Of a DNA stretch of 64,000 bases, positions 9,621 to 19,600 are shown in pieces. The stretch comes from Undibacterium sp. KW1 (GTDB taxonomy: Bacteria; Pseudomonadota; Gammaproteobacteria; Burkholderiales; Burkholderiaceae_D), in the NCBI RefSeq assembly GCF_009937955.1, contig NZ_AP018439.1, positions 3,968,001 to 4,032,000 on the forward strand. Reading direction: 5' to 3'. Position 1 is the stretch's first letter; each line of letters starts with the position of its first letter. The position numbers and the translations under genes were made by a program. Under the pieces are notes generated by a model. That model did no database searches. It was not told the origin of the DNA and saw only the letters and a list, made by a program, of their open reading frames with translations.

Positions 9621-10670
9621 TTAATTTATCGAACCCGGCAAGACACTGGCCGGGCGTACTTCATCCCCCATGGCCGTCAGTATCTTGCGCTCCCCGGTGA
9701 ACCTGGAACGGCCATGCGCCACCAGCATATTGTCGAGCAAGAGCAGGTCGCCCGGCTGCCAGCGGAACTTGACAGTGTCTGCATCATAGGCAGCCCGCAG
9801 GTGGGCAACCACTTCGTCCGGGATCACCGTACCATCGCCATAGAAAGTGTTATATGGCAGGTTTTCCACTCCCAGGTCGCCAGTCAATGAAGTACGGATT
9901 TCATCTGTCATACTGGATGGATGCCAGAAGGCGATGTGATTGAACCATAGCTCTTCACCGGTCTGCGGGTGGCAGCGTATCGCAGAGCGTATTTGCTTGG
10001 TTCGCAGCCTGTCGCCTTCCATCCACGTCCATTGCGTGTCTGACTTTTGCATATAGGCTTCGGCTTCTTCCCTGGTATCTACCGCCAGCGAATGTTGCCA
10101 GGATGGCCCTATACCAGAACCAAAATTACGTACCAGCATCCAGCCCAGGCGACGGAATTTTTCCTTGACTTCAGTATCTATCGCAGCCAATACACGGCGC
10201 ACATCGGCGATAGGCGTCTCGCCTTCTGTCTCGGCAGCGACTTCACAAAAAAAGGCGATGCGCCCCGGCCACTGGCGTACATAAGACAATTCATTATGCA
10301 GGGCAATCACATGTTCAGGCGGAAAGATGGTCGAGGTATACACCTGCCCATCTATCTGCTTGCGCGGCGTGGCCTTTTCTATGTAGTTCATGAGCTGCAC
10401 GCCAAAGGCATTCAGGCCAGCCTGGAAATCCTGCACGCCGCGCATATCAAAATCACGGAATAGCAAGCCACCGTATTGCAATAATTCCTGCCGCAACTGT
10501 GCCTGGTTATCCTTGATCCAGCCCAGCAAATCCACGCCTTTTGCATGTGGCCGCAAGACCAGCGGCAAGCCAGATTCAATGTTAAAGGGCTGCTTATCGA
10601 CCAGGCTGCCATCCGACAGGCGCACTGCCGGGCGGCGCAGATTCAGTCCGGGTTTGGGCATCGTGTTCAT
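9621..10670 (-). CDS. Fe(II)/2-oxoglutarate dioxygenase, SyrP/TauD-like amino acid beta-hydroxylase
   Basis: A 349-residue TauD/TfdA-family enzyme. The facial triad is visible as H125-N-E127 in ALHNELSY and a distal His near 319 in VAHGRSRFTGER, with the 2-oxoglutarate-binding Arg near 328. The HNE form (Glu rather than Asp) and the RxxLALHNE-like context are typical of SyrP-type enzymes, which hydroxylate the beta carbon of Asp tethered to an NRPS carrier protein. The gene overlaps the end of the megasynthase gene by ATGA, and that megasynthase has an Asp-type A domain, so the likely product is PCP-bound beta-hydroxyaspartate. That substrate is inferred from context; hydroxylation of another residue by the adjacent module is possible. 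Confidence 0.88.
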   Translation of the reverse strand: MNTMPKPGLNLRRPAVRLSDGSLVDKQPFNIESGLPLVLRPHAKGVDLLGWIKDNQAQLRQELLQYGGLLFRDFDMRGVQDFQAGLNAFGVQLMNYIEKATPRKQIDGQVYTSTIFPPEHVIALHNELSYVRQWPGRIAFFCEVAAETEGETPIADVRRVLAAIDTEVKEKFRRLGWMLVRNFGSGIGPSWQHSLAVDTREEAEAYMQKSDTQWTWMEGDRLRTKQIRSAIRCHPQTGEELWFNHIAFWHPSSMTDEIRTSLTGDLGVENLPYNTFYGDGTVIPDEVVAHLRAAYDADTVKFRWQPGDLLLLDNMLVAHGRSRFTGERKILTAMGDEVRPASVLPGSIN

Positions 10671-13600
10671 GCTATTTCTTCCTTCCCATGTTTTGCTTCT
10701 GTCGCTGTGCTACTGCTCAAGATACTGGCGATATGCCCTGCCATTTTTTTCGCAAGGCTGCGTATTTCCTGCTCCTGATAGCTGCCTGCATGGTATTGCC
10801 ACAGCAAGCGCAGGCAACCATCGAGTATGCAAGCTTCTATAGCCAGCTTGTGCAGGCGTGGTAAGTGCCCTGCTCTTTCTGCCCCCCTGTCTTGCCGGTC
10901 TGGCGACCATGACAAGAGCTTGCAGACATCATCAGGCGGTGGATTGATCTGGCCCATGTAATTGAGGCTGATCTCAGGCATCTGCCCTTGTGCCAGTGTG
11001 GCACGCACTTTGTCCGGGCCAAGATAGCGCAATAAACCATAAGAAAAGCCATGCCTAGGGATATCGCTGCGTTGCGCTGCAATCTCACTGGCAGCAGAAT
11101 CTGCGGCTATATCAGTCAGGTCAAACCAGGCCGGATAACGGCTGGTGAACCAGCCCACGCTGCGGCTGACATCCAGTTCACCCTGCTCAAGTTGTCGGCC
11201 ATGGCCTTCCAGTTCCAGATAGGCGACAGGTTCACCTGTCCAGTCACCAAGGCTCAGGGTCAGGGCAGCAATGAGAATATCTTCCGCTATTGCATCTGGC
11301 AGCCCCTGTAAAAAGCGGCTGGTGATTTCTGCTGACATGATGACGCTGACCTGCGCTTCTTCGGCAACGCTGCCATATTCATCGCCACTGCCAGGTAATT
11401 CAGGTGCAGGAATGGAGGTGCAAACTTCCCAATATTCGGCCTCTGCCAATACAGCATCCTGGCTGACCTGGCGCGTCAGGTGTGCTGCCCAGGCTTGTAC
11501 TGAGGCAGTCTTTCTACCTAGTGCAGGGGCACGGCCTGCCTGCAAATCCAGCAGTACCTGGCGCAAGTCTTCGAGCAAAATCTGCATGGAGATACCGTCG
11601 CTGACCAGATGATGCACAGCGAGCAAAAGCTGCGATGCGCGTCCTTCGCTTGCAGGTGTCCATGCCGCAGCCAGCAAACTCCCTTGCGCAGGTTGCAATG
11701 AAGCCTGCACTTGCTGGTAGTCTTTTGTCAGATGCAAAACAGGTTTACTGGAAAGTTCATTGAAATGCGCAGCTTCATTACTAAAACTCAGGCGCAGGGC
11801 ATCATGTTGCGCGATCAGCGCCTGCAAGGCCTGTTCCAGCATTTCAGCATTAACCCAGTCTGCCATTTCCAGCAGGACGGATAAATTGAAATGCACTGGT
11901 ATTTCCTGCATCCGCTCTTGCAACCTGAGTTGCGCAGGCAAGAGTCCACACACGCCTTCAGCTTTGGTATCCACACCAGCCATCTCACCTGTGGGCAAGA
12001 GTTTCTTTACAAAGTCAGCCAATACTGGCGCAGCATATAAATCCATGGCCTTTGCTTGCCAGCCAGCCTGGCGCAAACGGGCGATCATTTGTATCGCCAG
12101 GATAGAATCACCACCGCTTTGAAAAAAATCTGCCTGTTTGCCCAGGTTTTCGCGTTGCAAGAGTTCGCGCCAGATTGCCAGTACCACTGCTTCTGCTTCT
12201 GCTTCTGAGCTTATGGCGGTTTCTGCTTCAAAGTAGTCTTGCTCCGCATCCGGTTTGGGCAAGGCAGCTTTGTCCAGTTTGCCATTGGAAGTATAAGGAA
12301 TGCTGGCTATGGCGATGACTGCCTTCGGCAGCATGTAATCGGGTAAATGCTGACGCAGTTTTTCCAGCAGACTTTGCGTATTGAGCGAAGTTTCCTGATC
12401 AGCAGCAACCACATAAGCCAGCAAATATGAACGGCCAGATTCCGGCTTATGCAGGATCACCGTAGCGTTTGCCACATTCTCTTGCGCCATCAGGGCAGCG
12501 ATGATTTCTGCCGGTTCTATACGATAGCCACGTATTTTCAGTTGCTCATCCTTGCGGCCCAGTATCTGTATGCCGCCATCAGCATGCATGACAGCAAGGT
12601 CGCCAGTACGATACAGGCGCTCACGCAAGCCGGCGATTTCGGCAAACAGGAAAGGGCTGGCTGCATCTTCGGGCACGCCCACATAACCCATTGCCAGGCC
12701 AGGACCACCCAGATAAATCTCGCCAGCCTCGCCAAAAGCACATGGCTGCGCTGCGGCATCAAGTATGTGTATGCGGTTATTACCCAAAGGTTGACTGAAG
12801 CGCATGCCACTCAAATCGCCCTGCCATTTGCCTACCATGACGCCTATGGTCGCTTCGGTAGGGCCAAAGTGATTGAAGATGGCGCAAGCTGGTTTCAGCT
12901 TACTCAACTCTTGCAAGAGCCTGACACTGGCAGTTTCTCCACCAAGTATCAAATGCGTCAATGGCAAGACTGCTGCCTTGTCCTGCGCTGCCAGCAAGGC
13001 TTCGAGATGTGAAGGGACTATCTTTAATACATCGACCGGTGTTTGCTGCATCAATGCTGCAAAAGCGTCAGCATCTCGCGCAAGCGCATTGCTGATGATG
13101 GAAAGGCAGCCGCCATGAAATAGTGCAGGTAAGACCGTGGTCAGGCCCAGGTCAGCAGCAAAGGTTGATATCACGGCATAACGCAAACCAGTCTGCAAAT
13201 CAAAGGCGGCGATAATCGCATCGAGATAATGCTGAACTGCCCTGTGCGGCACAGCAACCAGTTTGGGCTTGCCTGTGGAGCCTGAAGTGAATAGCTGGTA
13301 GGAGCATGACTCTGGATGGATGGCCGGTAGCGACAATGGCTGATGATCATGAACACCGACCTCTGCAAGACAGGCTGGCAATTGCAGACAGGGAATATCC
13401 CTCTCTATCAATGCATCACCCACATCCTGATTATCTTGCAAGATAACGCAACAAGGCTTTGCCTGTCGTATCAATTCCAGCACGCGTACTTGGGGCAGAT
13501 TGCTATCTACCGGCAGATAGGCTTTACCAGCCTTCCATGCCGCCAGCATGGCGACAGGGAAAGCCAGGCTGCGGCCCAGCAGCAAAAGCACAGGCCCTGC

Positions 13601-16600
13601 ACTTTGCCCAGACTTTAAAATATCCAGCGCCAGCCTGTCTGATAAGCGATCAAGCTGCTGGCGTGTCATGTGCTCATTTGCATCTACCCGCAAAGCCACG
13701 GCCTGCGGGTCTTGCTCAACTGACTGACGGAATCTTTGCAGCAAGCCCGGCTTGGCAGAAGTTGATTCTGGTCTGGCAGGCAACCAGACAGCCCTGGCAG
13801 CAACACGCTCATCAAAATCCTGATCATTGCCTGCCATGCGTTCTATCATGGCGACAAAACTGTCCAGCAATTCCTGCATATCCGCAGCATCAAATAACTG
13901 ACTATCGAAATCCAGCTCTACCCGCGCACCATCTTGCCAATCGACCAGATTGCAACCTATGTCAAAGCGTGCATGGCGTATCGGCAGGGAATACGCCTGC
14001 ACCGTCATGCCTGGCAAGCTGGGCATGGTCGTCAATTTATCGACATTGAAGGTGATATTCACCAATGGCGGCCTGGCCGGGTCACGCGCCAGCCCCAGAT
14101 CATCAACCAGTTGCGACAACGGGTAATTGGCATGGCTGATGGCATCAAGGAATTGTTGCTTCACTTCTGCCAGCAAGGTGCTGGTATTCGCCTGCGCTGG
14201 AATATTCAGACGCAAGGGCAGGAGATGCGCGCAATAACCTGGCGTGTGCGCCAATGCTTCATCGCGTCCAGAATAAGGCACGCCGATGACCATGTCCCGC
14301 CCTGCCCCGGCACGTCGCAGCGTCGCAACAAAGGTCGCAATCAAGGCCATACTGGATGACATGCCCAGCTTACCCGCTTTTTGCTCAAGCTGGCGCAAGA
14401 TGGCCTTGTCAAGTTCATACGTGAGACGTCGGCCTTCAAAACCACGCATGCTGGCCCTGGCATGACCACATGGCAGCTCTATGCCTACTGGCGCGTGCTG
14501 CAATTTACTTAACCAGTATTGTTTGTGTTTTTGTTCTTCTGGCGATAAACCAACATCTGCCATGCGTTGCGCCAATAAGGCATAGTCCGGTTTGCTGCCT
14601 GGCTGCTGGCCATTCATGAGTGCTGCAAATTCTTCGAATAGCATCTGCATGGATTGCCCGTCAATGAAAACATGGTGGGCAGCAAACAGAAGCACAGCAT
14701 GATGGTCATCAAGCTCAAACAAATCTATGCGGAAGGCACCAGCCTGCGTCAGGTCAAAACTGGCGGCGACGCTGTTTTGCAGTGCTGCATCCAGCGTGCT
14801 GGCACTGACTTGATGGCGCGGCACTTTTACTTCCACATGAGCTGCGATTTTCTGCACACCTGCTTCCAGGTCTATCGATGCCCGCAAGGCATCATGTCTG
14901 GCTACCAGTCTTGTAAATGCGCGCGTGATATCAGCATGATTGATATTGCCCTGCAAATCCAAGGCAACACTGACGACATAGGCCGCAGAACCCTGTTCAG
15001 ACAAGGCTGCCAGTGTCGCCAATTGTTTTTGCGCTTTGGATAAAGGGAGGATTACTTCTGCTACCTTCTGTGCTTGAGGTAGGTTGGCAGAACTGGCAAT
15101 AAAACCTGCCGCCTTCAAGGCAGCCACACTCTCACTGACCCGGCTGACTATCTGGGCGATATCATCTTCCGTATGCGCGGTTGAAAGGAATAAATTACGC
15201 CCTTCCCACACATACAGACCGCGATACAGCAAGTGATAAAAGAAGGGATCAAGATTCTCGCTAAACACAAAGCGGAACAGCGAGCCGAAATTCTTCATGT
15301 GTATAGGTGCACCAGCAGCAGCAAAAACCTGATCAAGTTCCGCAGTCAGCCTGGCGGTATTGTCATTGAGTTTTTGATAGACAGCCAGGCCACCCTGTTT
15401 GATCTCTGTCAGCACTGCTTTTGCTGCTGCCATCACCAGCGGATGCTTGTTGAAAGTACCGGCAAAAAAAGTCGTATCCGCCGCCGGGTAAGAGGCATCT
15501 CCATATTGCCAGTGCCCGCCATCAATACCCGCCATGATATCGGCACGACCAGCGATGACGCCCACCGGCAAACCACCACCGACAATCTTGCCATAGGTGA
15601 CGATATCTGCCTGCACATCAAAATGCGCCTGGGCACCGCCGGGGTGTATGCGGAAACCTACCAGCACTTCATCAAAGATCAGCAGGCTGCCAGCCGCTCT
15701 GGTCATGGCACGCAGGCTGCCCAAGAAGTCTTGCGGCTGCAGGCCAGGGTTACGGCTTTGTACAGGTTCGACCAGCACAGCAGCAAATTCATGCAGGCGG
15801 CCACGCAATAATTCCAGTGCCTCTACCGAACCATATTCAAAGAAGGCCAGGTCACTGACCATACCGGGCGTAATACCAGCCACACGCGGTATCACCTTCC
15901 ACGGGTCATCATTGACCTCACCCAACACGCCATCGAAATGACCGTGATAACTGTCGCGGAATATCGCGACCTTGTTGCGGCCAGTGAAGGTCCGGGCCAG
16001 GCGCAAGGCCGTCATGATGGCTTCTGTGCCCGAGCTGCAAAAGGCGACGCGCTCTACGCCGGTCAATTCACTGATGAGGCTGGCGACCTCGCCTGCCATG
16101 TCTGACTGCGGCCCTATGCGCATGCCGCGCGACAGGCTTTCCGCCAACGCCTCTTTTAAAAACTCTGGCTCGTGCCCAAACAACTGGACGCCAAAACCCA
16201 TGGAGATATCGATGTACTCATTGCCATCCAGATCCCAGACTTTGGAACCGGCAGCACGCTGACCGACGATGGGATAGAGCATTTCCTTGATGGAGAAACG
16301 GAAACCCGCCGAGGCGCGGCTATCTGCCAGCACATGACGGTATTGCTGGGCCTGTTGTTTGGATAGCGCAGTTTTCTTGCAATAGCTGAGGCTGAATTCA
16401 TCCAGATGCTGGCGCTGTACTTCGCTCAGATTAGTGCTGAGCAGGATATTGCTTTTGGGTTTGGTGGCAGGTTCTATTGGAATATCAGTTTCGAGCTCTT
16501 TTTCGACAACTTCATCAGTCGGTACTTTAGCAACTTGCTGTTCCGCCAAATACGCAGCCACTGCTTCAATAGAAGACAAATTCTCAAAGAAAGCGCGCAC

Positions 16601-19498
16601 CGGTATCTTGACCGAAAACTCGTTTTCTATGCGCCCCACCGCCTGCATCAGTATCAGCGAATCAGCACCAATTTCCAACAGGGGTGCTGCGGCATCGACC
16701 TTGCTGGCATCAATCGCCAGCAAGCCTGCGATGATGGCAATGATGCGTTTGCGAATAGCAAGCGGATCGCTGACGATCGTGCGCGTGCTTGCCGCCAATG
16801 GCTTGCTGATTTCGATAGATTTACTCGACGGCACCGCCGCGCTGCCGCCACTAAAGCTGTTCAAGCCCAGTCGCAGGGGAAAGACATCCTTGGCAAAGGG
16901 ATACAAGGGCAAGGCATCGCCAGCCGCAGTATTTTTTTTGTCAGCGAATTGCAGCTTGCTACCCAGTACATGCAGGTGCGCGACAGTTTTCAGGAATGCG
17001 ACCCTGTCATCCTGAGTCGCATCCAGGCAAGGCAGGCTGCGTATATTGATAGCATCGGCGCTTGCAACATCGTCAAGCATGCCAGACAGTACAGGCATGG
17101 CACCCAGTTCCAGTGCAGTATCAATACCGGTTTTACTCAACGCCGCGATGTTGTCAGCAAAACGCACGGCTTCGCGTGTATGCTTTAACCAGTAGGCGGT
17201 GTCATACACATGGCCGACGGGTAGCAATTCACCAGTCAGATTCGATGTCACAGCCACTTGTAGAGGTTGCCACTCCAGATCTTGCAAAGCCTGTTCAAAC
17301 TCTGCCAGCATGGGTTCCAGCAAGGCAGAATGGAAAGCAGTTTTTACGCGCAACGAGCGCACCCGTATGCCATCTGCAATCAGCTTCTGACTGAGTATAT
17401 CCAGCTGATCTCTGGCACCGGAAATAGTCACGGATTGCGGGCCGTTCACGGCAGCGATGCTGATATCTGTGCCAGCCAGATAAGGTACTACAGTTTGCTC
17501 ATCAGCACGCACCGCAGCCATGGCACCATCTGAAGTCAAGGCACCCATGAGCCTGCCGCGTTTTTCAACCAGGCGCAGTGCCTGCTCAAAACTCAACGCA
17601 CTGGCGATGACTGCCGCCGTATATTCACCCAGGCTATGTCCGGCAAGTACGGTGGGCCTGATGCTGTAGTCAGCCAGCAGGCGCGCCAGACCCACACCTA
17701 GCGCCAATAAAGCTGGCTGGGTATAAGCAGTCTGGTCGACATTTCCATCATTGTTTAGCAGCAACTGGCTTAGCGACCAGGGCAACACCGCATCAGCTTC
17801 AGCGATGGTCGCACGGAAGCTGGCGAACTGGAATAAACCCCTGGCCATGCCTGGCCGCTGCGATCCCTGACCGGGGCACAGGAAAGCCAGTTTGGGCGGT
17901 CTTCTGGCTGCTACAGCAGTGACGACTTGCTCAGCATGGGCTTGATCCAGCCACTCATGCAACTGCATAGCAGCCTCACCGGCACTTGCCGCCACCAGCG
18001 CCAATCTGTGACGCAGGTGCGCACGGCCATGCTGAGACAAGGCACAGATGGCGGCAAAATTTTGATGGGCATCAGCTTGCAGTTTTTGCGCTGTTTGCTC
18101 CGCCAGCAAGCTCAGGGCTTCGTTGCTGGATGCTGACAAGAGAAAAATTCCTGGCTCACCTGCTTGCGAATTTCCAGCTACTGGTGCAGGAATAAATTCT
18201 TCAAGCACGACATGACAATTTACGCCACCAAAGCCAAAGGCGCTGATGGAAGCTGCCCTCGCTCCAGCCCCGGGATTACTTGGCCAGTCAGTACTACGAG
18301 CCACCACCTGCAAACGCAATTGCTCAAAATTGATGTGCGGATTAGGCTGGGTGTAGTGCAGGCTGGCGGGTATTTTTTTATGCTTGAGCGCCAGTATCAG
18401 CTTGATCAGACCTGCGATACCGGCAGCCGCTTCCAGGTGGCCGATATTGGTTTTGACTGAGCCTATCAGCAGAGGTGTCTGCCGTGGATGCTGGCCCAGG
18501 GTGCGCCCCAGAGCACGGGTCTCGGTAGGATCACCCAGCAAAGTGCCAGTACCATGTGCTTCTACATATTGTATGGATGATGGCGGCAAGCCAGCATCGG
18601 CAATCGCTGCCTGTATCAGATTTTCTTGCGCCAGGCCATTGGGGGCAGTGATACCGTTGGAGACACCGTCATGGTTGGTGGCAGAACCACGTATGACGGC
18701 ATGGATGCGGTCACCATCTGCCAGCGCATCTGACAGACGCTTGAGCAAGACCAGGCCAGCACCTTCACCACGGCCATAACCGTTGGCTGATGCATCAAAG
18801 GTCTTGCACAAGCCATCCGGGGCCAGCATACTCCCCTTGCCCAGTGCCACGCTGCTGTCTGGCCTTAACATCAGGCTGACGCCACCGGCCAGCACCATGT
18901 CGGCATCACCAGCCTGCAAGCTGCGGCAGGCCTGGTGCACAGCGACCAATGACGATGAACAGGCAGTATCTATGCTCATGCTGGGACCGCGCAAACCCAA
19001 TACATGAGAAATACGGTTAGCGATGATGGCATTTGACATGCCTATGCCCATGTGGGACTCTACATCGTCGGTATGGGCAAAGCTGCCCAGGAATTCGCCA
19101 TTGACTGCACCGATGAAAACGCCCAGGCGGCTTTCTTTGAGGCTGTCGGCAGCGATGCCCGCATCTTCCAGCGCCCACCAGGCCAGTTGTAGGGTCAGGC
19201 GCTGACGTGGGTCCAGCGCGCTTGCTTCCTTGGGGGAGATACCAAAAAACGCCGGATCAAAACAGGCTGCATCGTCAATGAAGGCAGCATACGGCGCGGC
19301 AGAGGCAGGAAGTTCCGCTGCATCCCAGCGCTCTGGCGGTATGGGTCTGACGGCGCATGCTTCCTGTTCAAGCAGTGACCAGAAAGCTTCAATATTAGCC
19401 GCTCCAGGAAAAACACATGACATGCCGATGACAGCAATTGCATGTCCTGCCACCTGAGTGCCAGACTCTGGTGTGGCTTTATCCATATCAGTACTCAT
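10667..19498 (-). CDS. Hybrid PKS-NRPS megasynthase: KS-AT-ACP-AMT-C-A-PCP-E
   Basis: A 2943-residue protein that adds one malonate unit, aminates it and couples it to an amino acid. KS 18-440: DTACSSS with Cys180, EAHGTGT with His315, NIGHLEAAAG with His354. AT about 535-830: GHSLGEY with Ser622 and TAFHS near 720, the malonyl-type signature. ACP: GADSL, Ser947. PLP class III aminotransferase about 1055-1470: YHGHFDG, LIFDEVLVGFR, Lys1304 in TYGKIVGGG. C about 1482-1900: HHVFIDG 1608-1614. A about 1925-2410: LFTSGSTGKPK. PCP: SGGDSI, Ser2465. Epimerase about 2515-2925: HHLVSDG 2629-2635, VGWFTSRYP near 2781. Pocket residues read D L T K I G H I G plus K if Asp2116 in FAADLGLTT is position 235; this matches the Asp code with one conservative change. 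No loading domain precedes the KS. The result should be beta-aminoacyl-D-Asp. ATG start with MDKA as an alternative at codon 5. Confidence 0.95.
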   Translation of the reverse strand: MSTDMDKATPESGTQVAGHAIAVIGMSCVFPGAANIEAFWSLLEQEACAVRPIPPERWDAAELPASAAPYAAFIDDAACFDPAFFGISPKEASALDPRQRLTLQLAWWALEDAGIAADSLKESRLGVFIGAVNGEFLGSFAHTDDVESHMGIGMSNAIIANRISHVLGLRGPSMSIDTACSSSLVAVHQACRSLQAGDADMVLAGGVSLMLRPDSSVALGKGSMLAPDGLCKTFDASANGYGRGEGAGLVLLKRLSDALADGDRIHAVIRGSATNHDGVSNGITAPNGLAQENLIQAAIADAGLPPSSIQYVEAHGTGTLLGDPTETRALGRTLGQHPRQTPLLIGSVKTNIGHLEAAAGIAGLIKLILALKHKKIPASLHYTQPNPHINFEQLRLQVVARSTDWPSNPGAGARAASISAFGFGGVNCHVVLEEFIPAPVAGNSQAGEPGIFLLSASSNEALSLLAEQTAQKLQADAHQNFAAICALSQHGRAHLRHRLALVAASAGEAAMQLHEWLDQAHAEQVVTAVAARRPPKLAFLCPGQGSQRPGMARGLFQFASFRATIAEADAVLPWSLSQLLLNNDGNVDQTAYTQPALLALGVGLARLLADYSIRPTVLAGHSLGEYTAAVIASALSFEQALRLVEKRGRLMGALTSDGAMAAVRADEQTVVPYLAGTDISIAAVNGPQSVTISGARDQLDILSQKLIADGIRVRSLRVKTAFHSALLEPMLAEFEQALQDLEWQPLQVAVTSNLTGELLPVGHVYDTAYWLKHTREAVRFADNIAALSKTGIDTALELGAMPVLSGMLDDVASADAINIRSLPCLDATQDDRVAFLKTVAHLHVLGSKLQFADKKNTAAGDALPLYPFAKDVFPLRLGLNSFSGGSAAVPSSKSIEISKPLAASTRTIVSDPLAIRKRIIAIIAGLLAIDASKVDAAAPLLEIGADSLILMQAVGRIENEFSVKIPVRAFFENLSSIEAVAAYLAEQQVAKVPTDEVVEKELETDIPIEPATKPKSNILLSTNLSEVQRQHLDEFSLSYCKKTALSKQQAQQYRHVLADSRASAGFRFSIKEMLYPIVGQRAAGSKVWDLDGNEYIDISMGFGVQLFGHEPEFLKEALAESLSRGMRIGPQSDMAGEVASLISELTGVERVAFCSSGTEAIMTALRLARTFTGRNKVAIFRDSYHGHFDGVLGEVNDDPWKVIPRVAGITPGMVSDLAFFEYGSVEALELLRGRLHEFAAVLVEPVQSRNPGLQPQDFLGSLRAMTRAAGSLLIFDEVLVGFRIHPGGAQAHFDVQADIVTYGKIVGGGLPVGVIAGRADIMAGIDGGHWQYGDASYPAADTTFFAGTFNKHPLVMAAAKAVLTEIKQGGLAVYQKLNDNTARLTAELDQVFAAAGAPIHMKNFGSLFRFVFSENLDPFFYHLLYRGLYVWEGRNLFLSTAHTEDDIAQIVSRVSESVAALKAAGFIASSANLPQAQKVAEVILPLSKAQKQLATLAALSEQGSAAYVVSVALDLQGNINHADITRAFTRLVARHDALRASIDLEAGVQKIAAHVEVKVPRHQVSASTLDAALQNSVAASFDLTQAGAFRIDLFELDDHHAVLLFAAHHVFIDGQSMQMLFEEFAALMNGQQPGSKPDYALLAQRMADVGLSPEEQKHKQYWLSKLQHAPVGIELPCGHARASMRGFEGRRLTYELDKAILRQLEQKAGKLGMSSSMALIATFVATLRRAGAGRDMVIGVPYSGRDEALAHTPGYCAHLLPLRLNIPAQANTSTLLAEVKQQFLDAISHANYPLSQLVDDLGLARDPARPPLVNITFNVDKLTTMPSLPGMTVQAYSLPIRHARFDIGCNLVDWQDGARVELDFDSQLFDAADMQELLDSFVAMIERMAGNDQDFDERVAARAVWLPARPESTSAKPGLLQRFRQSVEQDPQAVALRVDANEHMTRQQLDRLSDRLALDILKSGQSAGPVLLLLGRSLAFPVAMLAAWKAGKAYLPVDSNLPQVRVLELIRQAKPCCVILQDNQDVGDALIERDIPCLQLPACLAEVGVHDHQPLSLPAIHPESCSYQLFTSGSTGKPKLVAVPHRAVQHYLDAIIAAFDLQTGLRYAVISTFAADLGLTTVLPALFHGGCLSIISNALARDADAFAALMQQTPVDVLKIVPSHLEALLAAQDKAAVLPLTHLILGGETASVRLLQELSKLKPACAIFNHFGPTEATIGVMVGKWQGDLSGMRFSQPLGNNRIHILDAAAQPCAFGEAGEIYLGGPGLAMGYVGVPEDAASPFLFAEIAGLRERLYRTGDLAVMHADGGIQILGRKDEQLKIRGYRIEPAEIIAALMAQENVANATVILHKPESGRSYLLAYVVAADQETSLNTQSLLEKLRQHLPDYMLPKAVIAIASIPYTSNGKLDKAALPKPDAEQDYFEAETAISSEAEAEAVVLAIWRELLQRENLGKQADFFQSGGDSILAIQMIARLRQAGWQAKAMDLYAAPVLADFVKKLLPTGEMAGVDTKAEGVCGLLPAQLRLQERMQEIPVHFNLSVLLEMADWVNAEMLEQALQALIAQHDALRLSFSNEAAHFNELSSKPVLHLTKDYQQVQASLQPAQGSLLAAAWTPASEGRASQLLLAVHHLVSDGISMQILLEDLRQVLLDLQAGRAPALGRKTASVQAWAAHLTRQVSQDAVLAEAEYWEVCTSIPAPELPGSGDEYGSVAEEAQVSVIMSAEITSRFLQGLPDAIAEDILIAALTLSLGDWTGEPVAYLELEGHGRQLEQGELDVSRSVGWFTSRYPAWFDLTDIAADSAASEIAAQRSDIPRHGFSYGLLRYLGPDKVRATLAQGQMPEISLNYMGQINPPPDDVCKLLSWSPDRQDRGAERAGHLPRLHKLAIEACILDGCLRLLWQYHAGSYQEQEIRSLAKKMAGHIASILSSSTATEAKHGKEEIA

Positions 19499-19600
19499 GA
19501 TGAGCGAGAAATCAGATCATGCCCAAAGGCAATAGATTGATTAAAGTATTCTGCATCCAAGCCCGACATCACAATGAAATTCCTGGTATGCATGGTCATC

